DNA of 64,000 bases from positions 186,152 to 250,151 of the forward strand of contig NZ_SSOM01000080.1 in the NCBI RefSeq assembly GCF_029871235.1, written 5' to 3'. The notes under the pieces are model-generated. The model worked only from the letters and a program-made list of their open reading frames with translations. It was not told where the DNA came from and did not search any database. The stretch's first letter is position 1. Every line of letters begins with the position of its first letter. Source of the stretch: Pseudomonas sp. BN411. Its GTDB lineage: Bacteria > Pseudomonadota > Gammaproteobacteria > Pseudomonadales > Pseudomonadaceae. The position numbers and the translations under genes are program-made. Below are positions 34,235 through 42,995 of the stretch, piece after piece.

Positions 34235-35071
34235 ATGAGCATCGATAACAAGGCCCGCCTTGCGTGGCCAAACAAGCGCCCTGTTGCCGTTTCACTGACC
34301 TTCGACGTGGACGCGGAAGCTGGCCTGCTGGGTGACAGTCCGAATTTCGCCCGACGCCTGACCAGCCTTTCCGAGGGCCGCTTCGGCGTCACCCGTGGCG
34401 TGCCGCGCATCCTCGAATTGCTGCGCCGCCACAAGATTCCGGCGTCCTTCTTCGTGCCCGGTCATACCGCCGACCTTCACCCCGGGCTGATCGAGCAGTT
34501 GCTTGAAGACGGTCACGAAGTCGGCCACCACGGTCACATGCACCTGCGCAGCGACCGCATCTCCAGCGCCGAGCAGATCGATGAAATGGAACGGGGCCTG
34601 GAAGCCCTGGCCCGAGCCGGCGCGCCGAAACCCGCCGGCTACCGTTCCTCGTCCTGGGAACTGACCCCGGAAACCTTCGAGCTGGTCCTGGCCAAGGGCT
34701 TCGCCTACGACTCCAGCTGCATGGGCGACGACCGCCCCTACTACGAGACCTGGAACGGCCAGTCGATCCTCGAACTGCCGGTGCATTGGTCCCTGGACGA
34801 CTGGCCCATGTTTGGCTGGGGCATCGACAACGGCGGCAATTTCACCCATCCGCGCACCCTCGCCGACACCTGGCTGGCCGAGTACGAATCGGCCCGTCGT
34901 GACGGTCGCCACACCAGCTTCACCATGCACCCGGAGGTGATTGGCCGCGCCGCGCGCTTCGAGCAGCTGGAGCGTTTCGTCGAGCGCCTGGTGAGTGACG
35001 GCGATGTCTGGTTCGCCCGCCTGGACGACGTGGCGAAGCACGTGGCCCCGCAACTGAAGAAGGTGGCCTGA
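34235..35071 (+). CDS. polysaccharide deacetylase (NodB-fold) family amidohydrolase
   Basis: A 278-residue CE4/NodB-fold protein. VSLTFDVDAEAG carries the catalytic Asp and metal Asp, EVGHHGHMHLR the metal-binding His pair, GYRSSSWELTPET and LELPVHWSLDDWP follow as in the PuuE/allantoinase-like cytosolic branch rather than in chitin deacetylases. There is no signal peptide. In this operon, a C-N hydrolysis of a small imported amide is more likely than action on a polysaccharide. Its stop overlaps the next start (TGATG). Confidence 0.85.
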   Translation: MSIDNKARLAWPNKRPVAVSLTFDVDAEAGLLGDSPNFARRLTSLSEGRFGVTRGVPRILELLRRHKIPASFFVPGHTADLHPGLIEQLLEDGHEVGHHGHMHLRSDRISSAEQIDEMERGLEALARAGAPKPAGYRSSSWELTPETFELVLAKGFAYDSSCMGDDRPYYETWNGQSILELPVHWSLDDWPMFGWGIDNGGNFTHPRTLADTWLAEYESARRDGRHTSFTMHPEVIGRAARFEQLERFVERLVSDGDVWFARLDDVAKHVAPQLKKVA

Positions 35072-36144
35072 TGAGCATTCGCTTCCGTTCAACCGCCGTC
35101 GCGCCTGCTGCCCGTGGCCTGGAATTCGGCCGCGCGCATGCCGAGAAGATCCAGGCAACCGTCGAACGCTACCACGCGCTGTTCGAGCGGGTTGCCACCC
35201 GCCCCTACGACCTGCGTGCCCTGGGCAGCCAGGCATTGGTGCGCATCGCCGCGTTCGCCCCGCCGCTGTATGACGAAATCCTCGCCATGGCCGAAGGCGC
35301 CGCAATCGAGCCGTCGTACCTGGGCGCCATCAATGCGAGGACGGAGATCCTCGCCTTCCTGGGTGCCCAGCTGCGTGGCGAATGCTCCACCGTGGTCCGC
35401 CTGGAGCCGTTCAGCGGCACACCGGCAACGGCGCAAACCTGGGACTGGTACGCGGAGTTCGCCGACCACTGGCTGACCTGGGAAATCCCCCACGCGGACG
35501 GCAGCCTGACCACCACCGTCACCGAGTTCGGCATCGTCGGCAAGGCGGGGGTCAACAGCCGTGGCCTGGGCGTGCACTTCAACATCCTTCATCACGCCCA
35601 CGACGGCCAGGGAATCGGTGTGCCGGTGCACGTGGCCTCGCGCTGGATGCTGGACAGCTGCAACGACATCAACCAGGCCCTGCAACTACTGGGCTCGGCC
35701 AAGGTATCGGCATCCAGCTCCCTGACGTTGATCGCCGCGAAGGACCAGTCCAGCGCTGCCGTCTCGGTGGAACTCCACCCCGGCGGTCCGGGCCTGGTGT
35801 TCCCCGATGCCGATGGCCTACTGGTGCACACCAACCATTTCCTTTCCAGCCCGGCGCGGGAGTTCGACACCGAACCCGCCGCCTACCCGGACACCCTGAT
35901 TCGCCACGACCTGCTGGTGCGTCGCCTGTCCGGCCGCCAGGGCCTGACGCCGCAGAAGCTGCTGGCCGCACTGAACAGCCACCTCGGTGGCGGTGCCGCC
36001 CTGTGCTGCCACCCGGACCCGGCGCAACCGGCTGCAGGCCAGTACGCCACCCTGGCGAGCATCGTCATCGATGTCGCCAACGGCACCCTCACCGCCCTGC
36101 CCGGCGGCCCTTGTGGCCATCCGGACTGGCTCGACAACCACTGA
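35071..36144 (+). CDS. C45 family autoproteolytic acyltransferase/hydrolase (Ntn fold)
   Basis: A 357-residue protein related to acyl-CoA:6-aminopenicillanic acid acyltransferase. The probable self-cleavage site is GEC-STVVRL, where Cys (about residue 109) would become the N-terminal nucleophile after cleavage of the propeptide. NARTEILAFLG before it and GKAGVNSRGLGVHFNIL after it are family signatures, as is LLVHTNHFLS. Members hydrolyse or transfer acyl groups on amides and peptides. Translational coupling to the deacetylase-like gene suggests both act on one amide-containing substrate. Confidence 0.83.
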   Translation: MSIRFRSTAVAPAARGLEFGRAHAEKIQATVERYHALFERVATRPYDLRALGSQALVRIAAFAPPLYDEILAMAEGAAIEPSYLGAINARTEILAFLGAQLRGECSTVVRLEPFSGTPATAQTWDWYAEFADHWLTWEIPHADGSLTTTVTEFGIVGKAGVNSRGLGVHFNILHHAHDGQGIGVPVHVASRWMLDSCNDINQALQLLGSAKVSASSSLTLIAAKDQSSAAVSVELHPGGPGLVFPDADGLLVHTNHFLSSPAREFDTEPAAYPDTLIRHDLLVRRLSGRQGLTPQKLLAALNSHLGGGAALCCHPDPAQPAAGQYATLASIVIDVANGTLTALPGGPCGHPDWLDNH

Positions 36145-36172
36145 ACCCAGACAACAACAAAGGAGCCATCCC

Positions 36173-36589
36173 ATGCTCAAGCTCAAACGCCTCGACAACA
36201 TGGACATCCTCACCAACGACGTTCAGCGCCTGGTGGACTTCTACCACGGCACCCTGGGCCTCGGTTTCTTCCTGCCTTACGTGGCCGAAGAGAAGTGGGC
36301 CGCCATCGAGATGGGCAACGTCACCCTGTACATCTTCCACACCACCGATACGACGCCTGTGGAACGTCGCACCGCCGTGAACCTGGAAGACAAACCGGGC
36401 TTCGACTCCTTCGCCTTCGAGGTGGAGAGCCTCGACGCCGCCCTCGACTACCTCCACGGCAAAGTGGAATGGGTCACCGCCGAGCCCATCGAGTGGCAGC
36501 ATCCCAACGGCACCCACTACCGCTACCGCCCGATGTTCGACCCGGACGGCAACATGCTCTACGTCACCGAACCGCACAAGACCGTCTGA
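36173..36589 (+). CDS. VOC (glyoxalase/bleomycin resistance) family protein
   Basis: A 138-residue protein with one VOC domain pair: LDNMDILTNDVQRLVDFYHGTLGLGF, WAAIEMGNVTLYIFHT, FDSFAFEVESLDAALDYL and DPDGNMLYVTEP. The ATG at 36173 follows AAAGGAGCC. Members include dioxygenases, isomerases and lyases; metal ligands cannot be assigned safely. It may cleave a ring or isomerise an intermediate of the operon's pathway. Confidence 0.86.
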   Translation: MLKLKRLDNMDILTNDVQRLVDFYHGTLGLGFFLPYVAEEKWAAIEMGNVTLYIFHTTDTTPVERRTAVNLEDKPGFDSFAFEVESLDAALDYLHGKVEWVTAEPIEWQHPNGTHYRYRPMFDPDGNMLYVTEPHKTV

Positions 36590-36614
36590 CCGCCTCAACC
36601 ACCGGAGAAATCCC

Positions 36615-37430
36615 ATGACTGCTGCAACCCAAGGGGCCCTGGCTACCCAGGCGCCCGAGGCGGTGCTCGCCCTGTCGCCGGCCGCCCAACGCCTGGAAGG
36701 CCGTGTCGCCCTCATCACCGGAGCCGGCCGTGGCGCCGGCCGTGCCCACGCCCGCCTGCTGGCGTCCCGTGGCGCGGCGGTGGCCATTGTCGATATCGAC
36801 GAAGACGTGGCCCGCGCCACCGCTGCTGAAATCGAAGCCGCCGGTGGCCGCGCCATCGCCCTGGTGGCCGATATCACCGAGCGCAATCTGGCCGAACGCC
36901 TGGTGGCCGAGGTGGCCGAAACCCTCGGCGGGATCGACATCCTCGTGCACAACGCCGGGATGATGTACTCGCTCAAAGGGCTCGCCGACACCGATGACGC
37001 CAACTTCGACCGCCTGCTGGCGATCAACGTCCACGCCCCGCTCTACCTCACCCGCGCCGCCCTGCCGCACCTGCGCAAGAGCCGCGCCCCGCGGGTGATC
37101 TTCATCAACTCGCAATGGGGCCAGGTGCCGGATGGCCACTCCTACGGCTACATGGTGGGCAAGGCCGCGCAGCTAGGCCTGATGAAGACCATGGCCAAGG
37201 AATTCGTCAGCGAAGGAATCCTGGTCAACGCCATCACCCCCGGCGCCATCCTCACCCGCATGGTCCCCGAGGAATACATCCAGGGCGAGAAGGCCAACAT
37301 CCCGCTGGGCCGCCTGGTCCACCCCGAGGAAATCGCCGCCGCCGTGGCCTTCCTCGCCTCCGACGAAGCCGCGTTCATCACCGGCCAGGCTCTGCCGGTG
37401 AATGGTGGCGCCCTGGTCGTCGGCATCTGA
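36615..37430 (+). CDS. SDR family oxidoreductase
   Basis: A 271-residue classical SDR: ALITGAGRGAGRAHARLLAS (cofactor motif), VDIDEDVA (acidic residue, suggesting NAD+), LVHNAGM, FINSQWGQ with the catalytic Ser, and YGYMVGKAAQ with Tyr/Lys. The C-terminal FITGQALPVNGGALV is typical. It lies 25 bp after the VOC gene and 35 bp before the Rieske oxygenase, so it probably oxidises an alcohol or dihydrodiol made in this pathway. Confidence 0.9.
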   Translation: MTAATQGALATQAPEAVLALSPAAQRLEGRVALITGAGRGAGRAHARLLASRGAAVAIVDIDEDVARATAAEIEAAGGRAIALVADITERNLAERLVAEVAETLGGIDILVHNAGMMYSLKGLADTDDANFDRLLAINVHAPLYLTRAALPHLRKSRAPRVIFINSQWGQVPDGHSYGYMVGKAAQLGLMKTMAKEFVSEGILVNAITPGAILTRMVPEEYIQGEKANIPLGRLVHPEEIAAAVAFLASDEAAFITGQALPVNGGALVVGI

Positions 37431-37465
37431 CCCCACAACAAGAATTACGCCGTGAGGATTCACCC

Positions 37466-38482
37466 ATGACTACTGCACTCCCCCAGCGCCAACGCGCCGA
37501 ACAGGCCATGCGCCGCCAATGGTTCCCGGTCGCCCGTTCGGCCGACCTGGCCACCCCGCAATCCGCCACCCTGCTGGGGCAGCGTCTGGTGGTGTACCGC
37601 ACCGAGTCCGGCAAGGCGGTGGTGCAGGACGCCCGCTGCCCGCACCGTGGCGCCGACTTCGCCTTGGGCAAGGTGCATGGCGAGAACATCGCCTGCCCCT
37701 ACCACGGCTGGCAGTTCAGCGCCGAGAGCGGCAAGTGCAGCCACATCCCATCCCTGGAAGACCAGTGCAAGATTCCGCCCCAGGCGGCCATCAAGACCTA
37801 CCCGGCCATCGAGCGCTTCGCCCATGTCTGGACCGTGCTGGAAGAGCCCGCCACCGAGCTCTACGCCCCCGAGCAATGGAGCAATCTGGAGCTGGACTGG
37901 CTGGCCGCCACGCCGCTGGAATCCCCAACCGGCGTGGCCGTGGCCATCGAGAACTTCCGCGACGTGGCGCACTTTCCCTTCGTCCACGAAGTCTCCATGG
38001 GCCCCAGCAAGCACGTGGTCGAGCCGCTGAACGTCAAGCGCGAAGGCCTGGATATCTGGATGCAGCGTCCGCTGGATGCCGGCGACGGCGACTGGGCCAA
38101 CGATGGCGACTGCATGATGTTCTACCACTGCGTCGCACCGGGCCTGGCCAGCATCACCTATGACTACGAGCGCCTCGGCAAGCGCATCGTCGCCGGCTTC
38201 CCCAGTCCGGTGGCCTATGACGAAGTGAAGATTTTCTGGGGCGTGGCCAACGAGCGCGACTACAAAGGCCTGGGTCTCGAGGAATGCCTGCGCATCGAGG
38301 AGATGGTCTACCTCGAAGACATGCCCATCGCCGCCGGCATCTGGCCGCGCGAGATCGATTGGGACGGCGTCTTCGTCGAGCACTCGGTACCGGCCGACCT
38401 CTTCACCCTCAACTACCGCCGTGCCTTCCGCGAGTTCATCGAACGCGCCAACCAGCCGGTGGCACCGCAGGTGGCGTCGTGA
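37466..38482 (+). CDS. Rieske non-haem iron oxygenase, catalytic (alpha) subunit
   Basis: A 338-residue oxygenase in the size range of vanillate or dicamba O-demethylase type enzymes. The Rieske cluster is bound by CPHRGADFALGKV and CPYHGWQF (about 52-75). The mononuclear iron site is NFRDVAHFPFVHE (His-x4-His, about 160-172). A carboxylate ligand would lie further on (about EIDWDG). It inserts O2 into its substrate, causing hydroxylation or N/O-demethylation. The reductase gene overlaps its stop codon by 4 bp (GTGA), so they form a two-component system. Confidence 0.93.
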   Translation: MTTALPQRQRAEQAMRRQWFPVARSADLATPQSATLLGQRLVVYRTESGKAVVQDARCPHRGADFALGKVHGENIACPYHGWQFSAESGKCSHIPSLEDQCKIPPQAAIKTYPAIERFAHVWTVLEEPATELYAPEQWSNLELDWLAATPLESPTGVAVAIENFRDVAHFPFVHEVSMGPSKHVVEPLNVKREGLDIWMQRPLDAGDGDWANDGDCMMFYHCVAPGLASITYDYERLGKRIVAGFPSPVAYDEVKIFWGVANERDYKGLGLEECLRIEEMVYLEDMPIAAGIWPREIDWDGVFVEHSVPADLFTLNYRRAFREFIERANQPVAPQVAS

Positions 38483-39432
38483 ACGGGCAGGTCGAGGTCC
38501 TGATCACCTGCATGCGGCTGGAGGCCGAAGGCGTGATCTCCCTCGAACTGCAAACACCGGAGCGCACCCCGTTCCCGGAATGGAGCGCGGGCTCACACAT
38601 CGACCTGCTGCTGCCCTCCGGCCTGGTGCGCCAGTACTCGTTGCAGGGCGACCCGCGCGACCGCTCGCGGCTGTCCATCGGCGTATTGCTGGAAGCCAAG
38701 GGACGTGGCGGCTCGCGGGAAGTGCACGAGCACCTGCGGGTGGGTCAACGCATCGCCATTCGCGGCCCGCGCAATGCCTTCCCGCTCGCCGCTGGCCAGC
38801 GCTACCTCTTCGTTGCAGGGGGGATCGGCATCACGCCGATCCTCGCCATGGCCCGCGAGGTCCAGCGCGCCGGTGCCGACTGGCAGCTCATCTATGGCGG
38901 TCGTTCGCGGCGCTCCATGGCCTTCATCGATGAATTGCTGGCCCTCGGCGGTGATCGCGTATCCATCCAGCCGGCGGATGAAACCGGGCTGCTGGACCTG
39001 GAAGAAATTGCCGCCCGCGCAGCCGACGGTCGTCATGTCTACAGCTGTGGCCCGGCGCCGTTGCTGGATGCGCTGACCGAGCGCTTCAAAGTGGACGGCC
39101 TGGCCGACCGTCTGCATCTGGAGCGCTTCGCCCCGGCAGCGCCCGCGCCCTGTGCCGGCAATGGCCAGGGCCTGACGCTGATCCTCGCCCGCAGCGGTCG
39201 CGAAGTCGTGGTGCCGGACGAGCTTTCGGTCATGCAGGCCCTGCGCGAAGCCGGCTGCAACGTGTCGTCCTCCTGTGAACAGGGCGTGTGCGGCATGTGC
39301 GAAACCCGCGTACTGGCCGGTGAAATCGATCACCGCGACATGCTGCTGACGGACGCCGAGCGCGAGCGCAACAACGTCATGATGGTCTGCGTCTCCCGCG
39401 CACGGACCCCGACCCTCACCCTGGACCTTTGA
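38479..39432 (+). CDS. phthalate dioxygenase-type reductase (FMN/NAD/2Fe-2S)
   Basis: A 317-residue class IA reductase, VanB-like. Domains in order: flavin-binding barrel (AGSHIDLLLPSGLVRQYSL), NAD-binding domain (FVAGGIGITPILAMA and VYSCGPAPLLDAL), and a C-terminal plant-type ferredoxin (SSSCEQGVCGMCETRVL ... VMMVCVSRA). It delivers electrons from NADH to the oxygenase encoded just upstream. The start is the GTG at 38479, set by the 4-bp overlap with the oxygenase gene. Confidence 0.93.
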   Translation: MNGQVEVLITCMRLEAEGVISLELQTPERTPFPEWSAGSHIDLLLPSGLVRQYSLQGDPRDRSRLSIGVLLEAKGRGGSREVHEHLRVGQRIAIRGPRNAFPLAAGQRYLFVAGGIGITPILAMAREVQRAGADWQLIYGGRSRRSMAFIDELLALGGDRVSIQPADETGLLDLEEIAARAADGRHVYSCGPAPLLDALTERFKVDGLADRLHLERFAPAAPAPCAGNGQGLTLILARSGREVVVPDELSVMQALREAGCNVSSSCEQGVCGMCETRVLAGEIDHRDMLLTDAERERNNVMMVCVSRARTPTLTLDL

Positions 39433-39447
39433 AGGAGGCATCTCGGG

Positions 39448-40347
39448 ATGGCCGGGATCGAACAACACGTGCTCAAGGTGTCGATCCTGGCCACCGCCCT
39501 GGTGGCCTGTGGCGGCATCACCTTCGGTCTCTGGGCCGGCTCGCAGTCCATCGTCTTCGATGGGCTGTTCAACGCCATCGACTCCTGCATGGCGATGCTG
39601 TCGCTGATGGTCTCGCGGCTTCTGGTGAAGCAACCGGGCCGGCGGTTCCAGCAGGGTTACTGGCATTTCGAACCGCTGGTACTGGCGCTCAACGGCAGCG
39701 TACTGGTGCTGCTGTGCGTCTATGCGCTGATCAACTCGGTCAGCGGACTGTTGCGCGGCGGGCATGCGCTGGCCTTCGACGCGGCGCTGATCTACGCCCT
39801 GATCACCCTGGCCTGTTCGGCCCTGATGCTCGGCTACCAGCGGCGTCGCAACCGCAGCCTGAAGTCCGAATTGATCCAACTCGACATCCAGAGCTGGCTG
39901 ATTTCCACCCTGATCACCGCCGCACTGCTGCTGGCCTTTGCCACGGGGTTCGCCCTGCAAGGCACGCCCTGGCAATGGCTCACGCCCTATATCGATCCGG
40001 CCATCCTCGCCCTGCTCTCCCTGCTGCTGATCCCCGGCCCGCTGCGCACCGTGGTGAAAGCGGTGAAGCAGGTCCTGCGAATCACCCCCGAGTCACTGGA
40101 CGAGGAAATCACCGGGCTTATGACGGGCATGACGCGGCGCTATGGCTTCGAGTGCAGCTCCCATTCCGTGGCCCAGATTGGCCGGGGGCTGTTCGTGGAA
40201 ATCCAGATCGTGCTGCCCGAGGCCATGGACCGCTGGCGCGTTTCCGAGCTGGACGCCTTGCGCGCTGAGATTGCCGCCGCCATTGGCCGTGAAGGCCCCA
40301 ACCGCTGGCTGGCGATCGCCTTTACCCGCGACCGCCGCTGGATCTGA
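39448..40347 (+). CDS. cation diffusion facilitator family transporter
   Basis: A 299-residue membrane protein with six hydrophobic segments followed by a cytoplasmic tail domain, in the arrangement of CDF divalent-metal exporters. In the second segment [17 protein letters not shown] carries the two Asp at the positions of the metal site, but the usual His is replaced, so metal choice is uncertain. [13 protein letters not shown] is a family stretch. It follows the reductase by 15 bp and is an odd passenger in a catabolic operon; a link with iron or nickel supply is only a guess. Confidence 0.83.
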   Translation: MAGIEQHVLKVSILATALVACGGITFGLWAGSQSIVFDGLFNAIDSCMAMLSLMVSRLLVKQPGRRFQQGYWHFEPLVLALNGSVLVLLCVYALINSVSGLLRGGHALAFDAALIYALITLACSALMLGYQRRRNRSLKSELIQLDIQSWLISTLITAALLLAFATGFALQGTPWQWLTPYIDPAILALLSLLLIPGPLRTVVKAVKQVLRITPESLDEEITGLMTGMTRRYGFECSSHSVAQIGRGLFVEIQIVLPEAMDRWRVSELDALRAEIAAAIGREGPNRWLAIAFTRDRRWI

Positions 40348-40370
40348 ATCAACCCCATCGAGAACTGACC

Positions 40371-41342
40371 ATGTGGTTCCAGACTGAATCCGCGCGGCTG
40401 GTGCCGCAGCTGTCCGAATGGATCGCCCGCCTGCTCAACGGCCAGCCCATCGAGCCCAGTGGGCAGTTGGCCGTTCACCCCTCGCTGCGCCAGTCGCTGG
40501 AACGCCTGCAACTGGCCTGGCGGCAACAGCGCGCGGCGCTCGACAACCACGAACCGCCGCCCTGCACGGAAGAAGAATTCACCACCCTGCAGCGTCAGCT
40601 CGATGTCGGCCTCGACCAGCAGGTGCTGCTCCAGGCTCAGCTCGACGCCGCGCGCCAGCTCCTGGGTGAACAGCAACAGCGCCTCGCGGGCTGGGACCAG
40701 GAACAGCGCGCCTGGGAGCTGACCCGCCAGACCCTCACCGAAGGCAGCTGGGACCTGCTGGTGGCAAACGGCGACCCGGACCATCCGCAAAGCCGCATAC
40801 GCTGGTCCGAGCAGTTCTGCGCGCTGGTCGGCCATAGCCGCAGCGAACTGCCCGATGGCTGGGACAGCTACAACCAGATCACCAACGCGGATGACCTGAA
40901 GGTGGTGATGCGGCACTTCGGCGAGCTGGTCCGCGATCCTTCGCCAGACGCTTCCTACGTGGCCGAGTACCGCATGCGCCACAAGACCCGTGGCGATATC
41001 TGGTTCCGTGAACGGGCCCGCTGCCTGCGGGACGAGCGTGGTGTGCTGCTGAGAGTGACCGGCGCGGTACGCGACATCAGCGATGAGAAGCAGGCCGAAG
41101 CCGCGCGCCAACGGGAACAGGCGGCGATGCAAGCCACCTACGACCAGATCGCCCAGGTGGTGGGCGTGATCAAGGCCATCGCCGACCAGACCAACCTGCT
41201 GGCCCTCAACGCAGCCATCGAAGCGGCCCGCGCCGGGGAAGTCGGGCGGGGCTTCTCGGTGGTGGCGGACGAAGTGAAGAACCTGGCCCGCCGAACCCGA
41301 GTCGCCACCCAGGAGATCCAGGACATGCTGAAGCGGCGATAG
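40371..41342 (+). CDS. short soluble PAS-containing chemoreceptor-like protein
   Basis: A 323-residue protein with no membrane helix. The N-terminal third is a Gln-rich predicted coiled coil; about 125-240 is a PAS domain with PAC motif ([19 protein letters not shown] ... [17 protein letters not shown]). The C-terminal 85 residues hold only the hairpin tip of an MCP signalling domain: [20 protein letters not shown] and [18 protein letters not shown]. Most of the adaptation bundle is missing. It could bind CheW/CheA and report intracellular redox or metabolite state. It is the last gene of the run started at 32775. Confidence 0.82.
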   Translation: MWFQTESARLVPQLSEWIARLLNGQPIEPSGQLAVHPSLRQSLERLQLAWRQQRAALDNHEPPPCTEEEFTTLQRQLDVGLDQQVLLQAQLDAARQLLGEQQQRLAGWDQEQRAWELTRQTLTEGSWDLLVANGDPDHPQSRIRWSEQFCALVGHSRSELPDGWDSYNQITNADDLKVVMRHFGELVRDPSPDASYVAEYRMRHKTRGDIWFRERARCLRDERGVLLRVTGAVRDISDEKQAEAARQREQAAMQATYDQIAQVVGVIKAIADQTNLLALNAAIEAARAGEVGRGFSVVADEVKNLARRTRVATQEIQDMLKRR

Positions 41343-41366
41343 GCCTTTACGGAGTGTCAGCTCTTT

Positions 41367-41462
41367 GTGGGGGCGAATTCATTCGCTAACCGGGCCGCAG
41401 GTCCGGCTGTCGATGCTGTCGGGGGATGCTGCGCATCCCATTGCGATTGAAATCGCCCCCAC
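41367..41462. repeat. single REP pair (GTGGGGGCGAATTCATTCGC class)
   Basis: GTGGGGGCGAATTCATTCGC (41367-41386) opposed by GCGATTGAAATCGCCCCCAC (41443-41462), between convergent genes. Confidence 0.82.
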
Positions 41463-41503
41463 AGAGTGGAGTGCCGGTGTTTCTGTGGGAGCGAATTTCG
41501 CGT

Positions 41504-42304
41504 TCAGCTACCAAGTGCCTCGATCGCCAATCGCGCCACAGCCAAGTCCGACTCTGCGGATGTGGCATCCCCATCCTCCAGGAACCAGGCGGCGGAGAGC
41601 CCCGCATAGGCCAGCACCCAGCGCAGCAGCCGCTCCCGCCCCAAACCGGAGGCTTCGGCGATCACCGCCACCTGACGGGCGAAGCGCTCGGGACGGGTCA
41701 CGGTGGGCAGCTCGGGATTGCAGATCATGTTCGCGTAGTCGTAACCGCGATCACCGATCACTCGTTTCGGGTCGATGGCCAGCCAGCCGCGCGCGCCGAA
41801 ATCCAGCACGTTCTCGTGGTGGATGTCGCCATGCAGCACCACCACTTCGCGCTGGGAACCCAGTAGTTCGCGGGCGACACCGGCAGCTTCGGCGAACAGC
41901 CCTCCCCGTTGCCGCGCCGCCGGCCACAACGAACGGAACCATTCTTCCAGGGTGGCCAGCTCCGGCGCTGGGGTCGGCCTCGGTGCATGCAGCCGGGCAA
42001 TGGTGGCGCAGGCGATCCGGCAGGCCTCGTCGTCTTGTCCCTCCAGGGCCATGCGTATCAGCGATCCGGGGCCGGTTGCCCGCTCCATCAATAAGGCATC
42101 GCCCTCGAGCCGATAGACCTGCGCCGCGCCTTCGCCATCCCACCAGCGCATCACCTGCGCGCCTACTTTCTCTTCACTGTCCCGGGCGATCTTCAACATC
42201 GCCGGCAATCCGTCGAACCGTACGGGCAGCAGATCGCTGCCGGGCGTACGGATGGGCTCGCCGTCGGGTTGCAGGTTCCATTTCGTCAGGTAGGGCTCGA
42301 ACAC
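41504..42304 (-). CDS. APH(6)/hydroxyurea-type aminoglycoside phosphotransferase family protein
   Basis: A 266-residue kinase-fold protein. VVVLHGDIHHENVLDFG holds the catalytic HGDxHxxN loop, and WLAIDPKRVIGDRGYDYANM the metal-binding Asp and the DPKxVIGDR(G)YD signature of the streptomycin 6-kinase/hydroxyurea kinase family. The N-lobe is short (PAMLKIARDSEEKVGAQVM). Chromosomal members may give low-level resistance or phosphorylate another small metabolite. It stands alone between the chemoreceptor operon and the aroQ promoter. Confidence 0.85.
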   Translation of the reverse strand: MFEPYLTKWNLQPDGEPIRTPGSDLLPVRFDGLPAMLKIARDSEEKVGAQVMRWWDGEGAAQVYRLEGDALLMERATGPGSLIRMALEGQDDEACRIACATIARLHAPRPTPAPELATLEEWFRSLWPAARQRGGLFAEAAGVARELLGSQREVVVLHGDIHHENVLDFGARGWLAIDPKRVIGDRGYDYANMICNPELPTVTRPERFARQVAVIAEASGLGRERLLRWVLAYAGLSAAWFLEDGDATSAESDLAVARLAIEALGS

Positions 42305-42423
42305 GGCCTTGTGCTCCTTGCGGGTGATCGTCAGACCCAGCCATCTCGGACCGGGTGCGCCATGGTAGCCAGAATTCCCCTGTCGGTTGCCACCGTCCTG
42401 GCATGGTCATTATCGCTTTACCC

Positions 42424-42482
42424 GTCCGATTACCGCACAAAACCCCGAGCGACAAATTGACGTAATTAACTGGTTAGTACAT
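42424..42482. promoter_or_regulatory. composite operator region of the aroQ/quinate dehydrogenase unit
   Basis: Two motifs shared with the promoters at 52479-52516 and 57705-57741: GTCCGATTACCGCAC (42424-42438), like the PcaR-type 15-mer GTTCGATAATCGCAC, and GTACTAACCAGTTA (on the minus strand, within 42461-42482). The first start codon is 65 bp further on, after a GC-rich hairpin (about 42500-42521). Confidence 0.5.
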
Positions 42483-42546
42483 TTTCATTGTCATCCCGCT
42501 CCGGCTATCCGGACGGAGCCAGAACAACAATGGAGATACCGCTGTA

Positions 42547-42990
42547 ATGACCCGCACCGTCCTGGTTCTCAACGGTCCGAACCTCAATATGCTCGGCACC
42601 CGCGAACCCGCCACCTATGGCCACGAAACCCTCGCCGACATCGCCGCCCAGTGCAGTCGCACTGCCGCCGGCCTGGGTTTCGAGGTGGACTTCCGCCAGA
42701 CCAACCATGAAGGCGAGCTGATCGACTGGATCCACCAGGCTCGCGGTCGTTGCGCCGGCATCGTCATCAACCCCGCCGCCTGGACCCACACCTCGGTCGC
42801 CCTTCGTGATGCCCTGGTAGCCAGCGAGCTGCCGGTGATCGAGGTGCACCTTTCCAACGTGCACAAGCGCGAGGAATTCCGTCATCACTCCTTCGTTTCC
42901 GCCATCGCCGTCGGTGTGATCTGCGGCCTCGGCAGCCAGGGCTACAGCCTGGCTTTGCAGCACCTCGGCCAACTGTTCTCCAGGGGTTGA
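42547..42990 (+). CDS. aroQ: type II 3-dehydroquinate dehydratase
   Basis: A 147-residue type II dehydroquinase. [21 protein letters not shown] holds the catalytic-loop Arg and Tyr; [17 protein letters not shown] is the substrate-binding signature; [17 protein letters not shown] carries the catalytic His and the following conserved loop. It interconverts 3-dehydroquinate and 3-dehydroshikimate. Placement with quinate/shikimate dehydrogenases and QuiC shows a catabolic role rather than the biosynthetic aro pathway. The start TAATG overlaps a tiny upstream frame. The next gene starts 5 bp after its stop. Confidence 0.95.
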   Translation: MTRTVLVLNGPNLNMLGTREPATYGHETLADIAAQCSRTAAGLGFEVDFRQTNHEGELIDWIHQARGRCAGIVINPAAWTHTSVALRDALVASELPVIEVHLSNVHKREEFRHHSFVSAIAVGVICGLGSQGYSLALQHLGQLFSRG

Positions 42991-42995
42991 GCGCC

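Noticed and set aside
41504-42304. Acquired antibiotic-resistance island around the aminoglycoside phosphotransferase
   Set aside because: No mobile-element genes or GC shift beside it; chromosomal APH(6)-like genes are common in this group.
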